Shown: positions 17,622 through 25,068 of the stretch, in pieces
Layout: every line of letters starts with the position of its first letter
How positions within the stretch are numbered: the stretch's first letter is position 1
Position numbers and translations under genes: made by a program
Notes under the pieces: generated by a model
What the model saw: the letters and a program-made list of their open reading frames with translations, nothing else
Told to the model about the DNA's origin: nothing
Database searches by the model: none
Assembly: GCA_903772945.1 (NCBI GenBank)
Contig: CAICTM010001506.1
Location: 1 to 27,989, forward strand
Length of the DNA: 27,989 nucleotides
Direction of reading: 5' to 3'
Source: Seminavis robusta
Lineage: Eukaryota > Bacillariophyta > Bacillariophyceae > Naviculales > Naviculaceae

Positions 17622-19634
17622 ATGAATGAAGCCCATGAAATGGCAACGCCAAGGCTCATCCGCTGCATCGTTCTAGCTTTCGCTGTTGTACTCTCTGCAG
17701 GTACCGCTACTGGTGCGAGTATTGCACACATTCAACATGGTGGCATCAATGCTTCTTCTGCAGTGACTTTCAAAGAGGAAGGACGTTGCCAACCTCTTGG
17801 CATTAACATGGAACACACCAACGTTGGTAAAATCTGCATGCATGTCGAGATCGATGATGTGCTCAACCATGGGGAGTCTCACGAGGCTGTCTTGGTCGTC
17901 TCCACTGAGACCGCCGACCACTGGATCCTAAAAGAGAACTTTATGTGGATTGGGAGTGACCGGGCTGATATACCAAAGATACAACACGGAGAAGTTCACC
18001 TCCTGTCAGAGAGATTTCCCCATTCGGATCGAAACATTCGCAGACCACACAAACACGAGTTCCGAATACCCTTGGAAGACGTCACCGCGGGCGCCATGTC
18101 GGTCCCATACTACGTCGCTCTGCACCCTATCATTGTACAAGGGGAAAGCAAACCGAAAACTCCCCGAACGGACAATTTACACTCGTCTTATCTCAGGCAG
18201 CCTTCTACCGCCGAAATGCGACAAAACGAAAACGACGAAATTATCAGCACCAACAAAGGCGGTATTTGGTTGACAGAGTTCATTCTCAATTTCATGCTTC
18301 CCGAGACGTCAGCCCCATCATCAAAAACCTTCAGTATTCCAGAACTCACCAATATGCAACAGGAACGACGACTGTACGAATTCAGTCGTCGGGAACCCAA
18401 TGCTGCCTGTTTCTCAACGCCCAGTATGGACATTGGCAGAAGCATCGGAAATACTCCAACGAGCGACCTGTTTACAGAGGACTTTTTGTTCCAATTCCAC
18501 ATTGCCAGCGTCTTGGCATCCGGCGTTGTTTACGAAGCCAATCTGATGGAGAAGATTGACTACTACAAAACTCTCTATGAACGTTTTGCTGCCTTTGACG
18601 ATGGTTTGAATGATGTGGCATTGGTGGCCAAAGTGGAAGACGTCTGTTACGGCGTTTTTCGCGGAACCGTGGAAAGCAATCTGGCCGACGTAGCACAGAA
18701 CTTCATCTATGGCTTTCGGCAAGTTCCGGGCACAACATGCTACGTCCGACGAGGATACTACGATGCCTACTTCACGGACTACCAGGTTGACTTTGAGACG
18801 GAGTTGAAGGATTGTGTTGGCTCTTGCAACAATGGCAATGGTGGTTGTGAATTGATTCTAGCAGGTGCCTCCCAAGGCGGCGCGAACGCTGTTGTTGGCT
18901 CTATGCACCTGTACGAGAAGTACGATCCAATCGTTTTCACATTTGGAGCACCAAGAGTATTCCTTCCGACTTCTCCTTTTGAGGAGCACACTCCATGTAC
19001 CAGCTTCAACAAGGAGAAACAATATCACTTTGTTTTGACGGACTCCTTCCTGAAAGCCTACGACCCAGTGCCGTCGTATTATGCCTACTGGACGAAGAAT
19101 GTAGGCCGCGAGATCTTGTTTGACGGCGAAGGGAATTTCAATGACCAAGGCGTCGCGGAAACCTTTCTGTCACGACGAGCCCCCGGCAGCCAGGTGGTTC
19201 ATTCTCGAACCAACTATCAAGTGAAAACAATCGAGGCCTACGAAAATGCTTGTTTGCCAACTCCAGTATCCGGCTGGGTTGACGGTCATTGGTGTTCCGA
19301 GGATAGCACTTGCCAACCATCCAGTTTTTGCTCGGATGACGGCTATTGCACACCACGATCAGAAGCAGGAAGCCCATGCGACAAGAATGCTGCGTGCTTG
19401 ACCAACTTTTGTTCTTCCGTCGCTAAGGTGTGCCTAGTAGAACGATCGGGCAAGAGCTTGACGTCGAATGGAGCTTCCTGTTGGCGAAACCAGGACTGTA
19501 CCTCGGGACGATGCGAAGGCTACATTGGATTCTCTCGGTGTCGTGCGCCCTTGGAAACTGGACAACCCTGCAACGAGCATTCCGATTGCCTGTCTAGCCA
19601 TTGCGCAGGATTGCTCTTCGGGAGCTGCTTGTAA
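17622..19634 (+). CDS. Secreted class-3 lipase-like hydrolase with Cys-rich C-terminal tail
   Basis: This 670-residue single-exon protein has a signal peptide (hydrophobic core about 14-30). A start at M7 (17640) would place the signal peptide closer to the N-terminus, so the true start is open between 17622 and 17640. Residues 45-175 form a separate secreted domain ending in 'VPYYVALHP'. The lipase_3 part (about 290-545) shows 'VFRGT' (345-349), the nucleophile elbow GASQG (S417) and 'FTFGAPRV'. It also has a likely catalytic Asp in 'YDPVP' (D481) and a likely His at 527. GASQG replaces the common GHSLG. Residues 555-670 hold about 17 cysteines in C....DC.S..C units, resembling small disulphide-rich binding modules. 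The family hydrolyses acyl esters such as triacylglycerols; the substrate and the role of the tail are not known. Confidence 0.88.
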   Translation: MNEAHEMATPRLIRCIVLAFAVVLSAGTATGASIAHIQHGGINASSAVTFKEEGRCQPLGINMEHTNVGKICMHVEIDDVLNHGESHEAVLVVSTETADHWILKENFMWIGSDRADIPKIQHGEVHLLSERFPHSDRNIRRPHKHEFRIPLEDVTAGAMSVPYYVALHPIIVQGESKPKTPRTDNLHSSYLRQPSTAEMRQNENDEIISTNKGGIWLTEFILNFMLPETSAPSSKTFSIPELTNMQQERRLYEFSRREPNAACFSTPSMDIGRSIGNTPTSDLFTEDFLFQFHIASVLASGVVYEANLMEKIDYYKTLYERFAAFDDGLNDVALVAKVEDVCYGVFRGTVESNLADVAQNFIYGFRQVPGTTCYVRRGYYDAYFTDYQVDFETELKDCVGSCNNGNGGCELILAGASQGGANAVVGSMHLYEKYDPIVFTFGAPRVFLPTSPFEEHTPCTSFNKEKQYHFVLTDSFLKAYDPVPSYYAYWTKNVGREILFDGEGNFNDQGVAETFLSRRAPGSQVVHSRTNYQVKTIEAYENACLPTPVSGWVDGHWCSEDSTCQPSSFCSDDGYCTPRSEAGSPCDKNAACLTNFCSSVAKVCLVERSGKSLTSNGASCWRNQDCTSGRCEGYIGFSRCRAPLETGQPCNEHSDCLSSHCAGLLFGSCL

Positions 19635-20720
19635 ATCCCTCTGCGCGACTCTATAGACTCTTACATCCTGGCGCACATAGCTGGCGAAGTAAAACTCAAG
19701 GCTATGAAATTGGTGGGAGACACCAGTCTTGTAGCTAGAGGAATGATTCAATCACTCTGGATGCCCATACCTGCCACCATCCCTCAATGATACTGCATGT
19801 ACTGGACCCGCTTACCTAGATGTATCAGTAGCAGCGGCAAAGCCAAACCTTCGGCCCCCTAATGGTCCTCAATTTATCAGCCCCTTATCCCACGGTTTCA
19901 GCCAGTCCTGAATTTGGACTCTTCGTTGCTTTTAAGCCTGGCCCTGGCTGGCTTCCATAGATATTCCACCTCCTCTAAACCCCCGTTCTCATCAGTAGCA
20001 GCTGTCGCTTGCAAGTCCTTACCAACGGGCATGCACTGAGATCATCTATCTGGATCTACATGTATCAAATCCAGGAACCAGGAAGGCAACAGCACTCGGG
20101 GAAGAATTAGGCCCCCCAGGGAGCCCTGCATCAAACATACAGGTACATGTACAGGTACATCATACCTACCGGCATGGCTCTGTTGGATCTTCCGTGTGCT
20201 TTCGATTCGCGATTGCTCTGAGGGCCTGAGGGTACACGTATGGTACTAGTTTGAGGGGGAACAGTCCTTTAGCCCAAGCTTTCTACGGTCTTGTACTGCA
20301 CTTCAACAGTGGAGAGCATGCCATTCACGCATGCAACGAAATTGCCAGCGTTTTGGGAGCGGTATTAATAACTGCGACCGCACCAGAGCGCGAAGGGCCA
20401 ACCAAGACTTCAAATCTGCACGGAAAATGGAGCTCTTCGTTGATGCGAACTGGGGTTATGTGCATTGGAATCATGCTCTTTTGAAGTATAGTACCGCTGG
20501 GTAAAAGCTCCAATCAGCGGACCACGAGAATCACCTTTCGAAACGAGAACGAATAAAACAGATCAACCACCAAAGCATCTTGTTGAAAAATGATCGAGCG
20601 AGTTTTTGGCAACTTCGGACTTCGGATAGCTCGTGCTCAGAAGTCTCACTTTTTCGAAAACTCACAGTTTTCGATACTGTTTTCGATAGGAGATCCCGCT
20701 TGTCAGTTTCAATTGCTTGA
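19635..20720. promoter_or_regulatory. Intergenic region downstream of the lipase and upstream of the VWD-like gene
   Basis: No gene is supported. It contains tandem AGGTACATGTAC-type sequence at 20140-20160. A small hairpin with 8-bp arms (CGAAAACT 20655-20662, AGTTTTCG 20666-20673) is followed by a second GTTTTCGATA, about 50-80 bp before the VWD-like start codons. Short frames at 20251-20484 (+) and 20531-20782 (minus) lack recognisable motifs. Confidence 0.4.
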
Positions 20721-22179
20721 TTGATTTCTTTGACGATGAACTTCCGCAAAGCTGTCCTTGCTGCTGTGGTTACTTTCGGCATCCCTGCTCTTGTGGATGG
20801 TAGGAGGAGAAGGAAACTTGCACTAGTTGATCACTGCTGCCCCAACGATGAGCATTTGCCACCGGAAAGGCAGTACTTCGGTGAATGCCAAGGCTGCCAA
20901 ACAATTGAGCCAAACGCAAATCCATACGACTTGCTGGCAATCCGGAATGAGGCAGAATGTTTGGCCTACGAGTTCAATAATTATCCAGGCTCGGAATCAC
21001 TCATCAACAACCCTGGTCCCTTTTATGGGAAAGTTAGTGTCTGCAGCGACCAGGCAACAACCCCACACTGCTGCTGCGACGAAAGTGCTTTGACTGGTCA
21101 TCCATATGAAAGTTGTGTAGAAAACTGTTACCTGTTCGATCCAACTGAATGTGCAGCCCAATTGGCGGGTGTACAACCCAGACCTGGGGATGTCTTACCT
21201 ACCTGCTTTGGTACATGGACACCCGCTTTTTGCAAGGCTGATTGTGATTGCCTGGAGGATCCACATTTCAGGGTGAGGGTTTCATTTGAGTGCTGCTGCC
21301 ATGGATCGATGATCACTCACCCAATGCTTTCTAATCCTTGCCACAACCTTTCAGACTTGGGCTGGAGAATGGTATGACTATCATGGCCAATGCACTCTTA
21401 TCATGTTGACCACAAGCAGGTCCAAGCTTGGCCCCCTTGACCTTCATTTGAGGACCAAGATCAGATACCACTACAGCTTCATTGAGAGCGCAGTACTCCG
21501 CATTGGAGACAACACTCTTGAAGTTGCTGGCTGGGGGCAATATCTGCTGGATGGAGTATCCCAAGCAGAGTTGCCTGCGACCCTTGGAGGTTTCAAAGTC
21601 ACTCATAACCAAACCAGTGAAAAAGACCATGACTTCGTGGTGCACACTGGTGGAAATGAACGGATTATCTTGACTACGTTCAAGGACTGGGTTTCTGTCT
21701 CGGTCGAGAATGGCTCTTACGAGACTTTTCAAGGCAGTCTTGGTATGATGGGCAAGTACATGAGCGGCAAGCTTGTTGGACGAGATGGCGTTACGGTTTT
21801 TGAAGACCACAACGAATTCGGGCAGGAATGGCAAGTTACCGATAAAGATCCACAGCTCTTCCAGGCCATGGATGTGGCACCCCAGTATCCCGAAAAGTGC
21901 ATTCTTCCGGACCCTGCCAGCAGGGATCAGGTTCGTCTGGGCAGCTCTGTGGCTCGTCAAGCGGCCAAGAAGGCTTGTGATCAGTCGGAACACCACTTTT
22001 ACAAGGATCACATTGAAGCTTGCATTTTTGACGGTACGTGGTGATGCACGAATGAATGACTTTTGCTTTCCTTCTTTGACTTGCTTGCTGCTTCCAAGAG
22101 TGTCCTGACCTACATTGCCTGTTGTTTGCTACTTTTAGTCATGGCCTCTGGTGACGTTGATATTGCTCGAGCTGGATGA
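20721..22179 (+). CDS. Secreted Cys-rich protein with a von Willebrand D (VWD)-like domain, three exons
   Basis: Exons are 20721-21272, 21355-22033 and 22139-22179, giving 423 residues. Both introns have GT-AG ends and the phases fit (0, then 1). A start at M6 (20736, 'MNFRKAVLAAVV') is equally possible. A signal peptide is followed by RRRRK, a possible dibasic-type processing site. Residues 38-178 are rich in cysteine and not recognised. The VWD-like part begins with 'CDCLEDPHFRTW' (about 174-186) and 'WYDYHGQC', and ends with 'CIFDVMASGD', all standard landmarks of VWD domains. The usual GDPH motif reads EDPH (179-182). GDPH-containing proteins are known from diatom adhesive secretions, so an extracellular adhesive or matrix role is a reasonable guess. 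The protein ends 16 residues after splice 2. Confidence 0.87.
21273..21354 (+). other. Intron 1 of the VWD-like gene (82 bp)
   Basis: GTGAGG...TTTCAG, phase 0. It joins 'EDPHFR' to 'TWAGEWYDYHGQC', restoring the conserved VWD core that neither flanking frame has alone. A CTAAT branch-point-like sequence lies at 21331-21335. Confidence 0.9.
22034..22138 (+). other. Intron 2 of the VWD-like gene (105 bp)
   Basis: GTACGT...TTTTAG, phase 1. Joining GAC G with TC ATG gives 'FDVMASGD', the conserved end of VWD domains. Reading through would stop after three codons. Confidence 0.9.
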
Positions 22180-22458
22180 TTTCAGCTAGTAGTCAGGGCA
22201 TCCCTGTTGCATATTACAATAACACTTCTAAAGTAGTAGTAGACTCAAGAACTCTATCAATAGCGCCTTTTGCTACTAGTAGTTGCGGGTATAATAGTTG
22301 CCTTTTTCTATCTGGCTGGCTGCCAAAGCAACTAGAACCCCCGTAATAATTACTAAACACCAATCCGTACCACTATGGTGCTGACCAATCCAAAACGGAC
22401 GGGAGTACTTGCGGATCGCTAGCTAGCTAGCTCCACTGACATCTCCATTTTTGCCAAA
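22180..22458. other. Intergenic stretch
   Basis: No gene seen. It includes a (CTAG)n-type run at about 22419-22431 and is otherwise unremarkable. Confidence 0.5.
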
Positions 22459-22863
22459 ATGGAAGACCGTTCCACAGGGACTCGGGTGAAATTTTTTTGG
22501 CTCCACTGGCCCGCCACACATCAAAAGGCCATGGCGGCTGTAATAAGTAAAAGTCCTCGCGACCAGCAATCTTGCGTTTGTTGTGATGGCGTTTGCCAGA
22601 TGGCTGGGGACGCCTCAAACTATGCCGTGCATCGGTTGAATCACTGGCGCCAGAACACCCCCTTTGTCGATGACCCCAGTTGGAGTGCACAACTCCATGC
22701 TACCATTCAGTCCCAGGATACTATTGGTTGGAAATGCTTCCTTGAAGGCCACGCCACCAAGCTGCTTTCCCGTTACATGGATGCTTATTCTTCTTCCCAG
22801 GGCTTCTCCTTCACTGCTGGCAATTCTTGGCTCTACAAAATCCTACGAAGATCTCAGTGTTGA
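22459..22863 (+). pseudogene. Fragment of a retroelement tail, related to the copy at 3286-4674
   Basis: The open frame of 134 codons includes 'IQSQDTIGWKCFLEGHATKLL', then 'YMDAY' and a downstream 'NSWLYKILR'. The order and wording match 'DAQNIIGWDNFLRGRLSHFW...QDAYL...LWVTNL' in the fragment at 4200-4340. Upstream, 'SCVCCD' may be what is left of the zinc-finger cysteines. RNase H and RT are absent, and the frame ends early at 22861-22863. It is best read as a short decayed piece of the same element class, not as a host gene. Confidence 0.6.
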
Positions 22864-23355
22864 AGTAGTGAAACAAAAGCAATCAGCCTTCGGCGCAGTA
22901 GCTCATTAGATATATAAGTTACTAATCATTGTGTGAAACTGAAACTCAAACTTTCCCTACTCTAAAACCCCCTTATAAATGCCGTGCATGATGGATGAAG
23001 GAAATGGGATCCGGAGCTGGGGGTGGCTTTGGATGCACTTGCGTCGCAGGGAGGTTGGGTCATATTCTTTGTTGTAACTCGAACCCTCAACTCACCAAGC
23101 CTTCCAGTTTCACGAACCGTTAACCTTCGGAAGCTTATTTAAAAGCTTTCGATCCTTTCAGGACGGCAGGTGCACCTCCCGCCAACTCCACGATGGACCC
23201 ACCCACTCACTCATTTTTCACGATCGAGCAACGACCGAAACCAACCACCTCCTCTTCCGCTTTCTGGTTACATCAACTCTTCCTCTCCCCAATCTTCTCT
23301 TCTCTTCTAGCTAGCTAGCTATTGAAACAAACAAACCAACAAAACAAACCCAAAG
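22864..23355. promoter_or_regulatory. Upstream region of the R-SNARE gene
   Basis: No gene seen. TTATAAAT at about 22973-22980 is TATA-like but lies about 380 bp from the start codon. A pyrimidine-rich block at 23278-23308 leads into a CTAG run (23308-23321). A 31-base leader of almost only A and C (23325-23355), with a purine at -3, then precedes the ATG. Such a leader suits efficient translation initiation. Confidence 0.5.
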
Positions 23356-24286
23356 ATGATTGTCTACGCAGTGATTTGTCGTGCCAAAGATGCCGTGGTG
23401 TTGGCCGAGCATTCGACGGACGATCTCATGTCGGGCAATGCTCCTCAAGTGACGATTGCTCTATTGCAGCATTTGCGCGATCATCCGGACATGATCAAAG
23501 ACAAGGAAATGAAGACGTTTGTGCACTCGAATGACCAAGAAGAATCGGATTTGGATGCGTTTTGGTCGGACTTTTTGCACGTGTGTGCCATGGAATCCGA
23601 GGAAGTGGCGAACGATGTCATTATTATGGAGTACTACTTTCACTTGTATCTCAAAGACGGAATCTTTTATACTTGTATCTCGGATGATCCCGATACACGT
23701 GATCAGAAAGTGTGAGTACGAAACAAACTGACAAACAAACAGAATGCTGCGTATGAGTGTGTTTCTTCTACAAACTCAGCATCGATGTTTTCTTTTGCGC
23801 AGCAACTTTGCCTTTTTACAACAAATTCAATCGGAATTTACCAAATCCACACGCTTTCGTCGCGTCAGTGCGGCCAACGCGTATGCCATGGACAAGACGT
23901 TTGCCCCCAATTTTCGGTCTTCCATTCACTACTACAATACCAATCACACCCAACTCTTGCAAGATGACAAGATTAAATCGCTCATGACAGCCGTCGAAGA
24001 TATGAAGGTCGTCATGGGACGCAATATACAACTCTCCATGCAACGCGCGGGGAATTTGGAAAAAATGATCCGACAATCGGAGGAAATGGAAGATCGGACT
24101 CAAGTCTTTTACAAAAAGGCCAAAGTCGCCAAGAGACGACGCATTCGGAAACTCTATCGCGTCTATGCCACGCTGGGATTGATGCTACTCACGTTGCTGT
24201 ATCTGATTATGGCCGTGGCATGTGGATGGAAGCTACAATGTGGGCCACAGCAACAACAAAGTGGTGGTGGTGGTGATGATCCATAA
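23356..24286 (+). CDS. Longin-domain R-SNARE, VAMP7-like
   Basis: Exons are 23356-23711 and 23803-24286, giving 279 residues. R-SNAREs on vesicle membranes zip with Q-SNAREs on the target membrane to drive fusion. The N-terminal longin domain spans about 1-150 and starts 'MIVYAVICRAKDAVVLAE'. The SNARE motif lies at about 173-240 ('IKSLMTAVEDMKVVMGRNI'), with the zero-layer Arg at about 200 in 'MQRAGNLE'. A single C-terminal membrane anchor is at about 241-261. An 18-residue tail beyond the anchor, with a Gln run and a Gly run, is longer than usual for this family. A longin domain longer than typical (extra acidic stretch about 48-75) is another difference. By analogy the protein acts in endosome/vacuole or plasma-membrane fusion; the exact compartment cannot be read from sequence. 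Confidence 0.93.
23712..23802 (+). other. Intron of the R-SNARE gene (91 bp)
   Basis: GTGAGT...GCGCAG, phase 2. Joining ...AAA GT with C AAC TTT gives 'QKVNFAFLQQIQ', the expected end of the longin fold. Reading through exon 1 stops at the TGA directly after the donor site. Confidence 0.92.
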
Positions 24287-25068
24287 AGATGTGTTTGTGG
24301 AACGCACGCTCAACAATTTACTGCCTCTTGCCCCGGGGAAATGGTTGTACGAACGATATCGTCAGCAGCGGCTGTCTTTAGTGCGAGAGAGACTTTGATA
24401 CGTATCTCTTTCTGTGAGCAAGACCAACAGATTGCACCGGTCCGGTAGGCACCGACCAGCACGCTTGTACAACAACTTACTACCACTACTACTAGAGTAG
24501 AATATTTTGCACTATTGTAGCAATCATCCGTCGCCTTTCAAAAAAGTCTCCACCGGGCTCCTATCGTTGTTTGCTCTTTGCTACGGTACGTGCACTACAA
24601 ACTCCGGCGCTCGCACGAACCGCGTCGTTCCAAGCTACGAGCTAGCTAGATAGAACAAGCACTCCATTGAAGAGGTTGTCGTTTTTCTAACCGGCAACTA
24701 GCCCGCATGCATGGTACGGCAACTCTAGCTAGCTGTGCTAGAAAGCTCTAGCCAGTGGACAAGGAAACCGGAAGCTGGCTTCATCCGGAACTGCTTCTTG
24801 GTGTACCGATAAATCAGAACAGCTACAAGGCCCTCATGTAGCAAGCCAGGCGCAGTTGCAGCAAACTGTTATGGCTTTGCTATCCAAATGAATACCCGTA
24901 CGCACAGGAAAAGACAACTACATGCCATGCTAGCTAGCTAGCTAGCGGCAAACATGCACTACGACGCACGTGCAAGGGTTTTAATGTAGGGAAGTTATCT
25001 GAATTTGGGACCTTTGAAACTGCTCACCTCAACAGCAACAACAGGAGGCCTCTCTCAATGACATGAAA
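24287..25068. other. Convergent intergenic region between the R-SNARE and mosaic paralogue genes
   Basis: The two flanking genes point towards each other, so this 782-bp stretch holds two 3' ends. It contains CTAG-rich tracts (24646-24653, 24725-24733, 24928-24946) and no open frame I can support. I do not see an AATAAA signal close to either stop codon. Confidence 0.5.

Noticed and set aside
23070..23100. A possible tRNA T-loop-like sequence (GGGTTCGAGTTAC on the minus strand)
   Set aside because: The flanking bases do not form the 5-bp T stem, and no D arm, anticodon arm or acceptor stem is found nearby.
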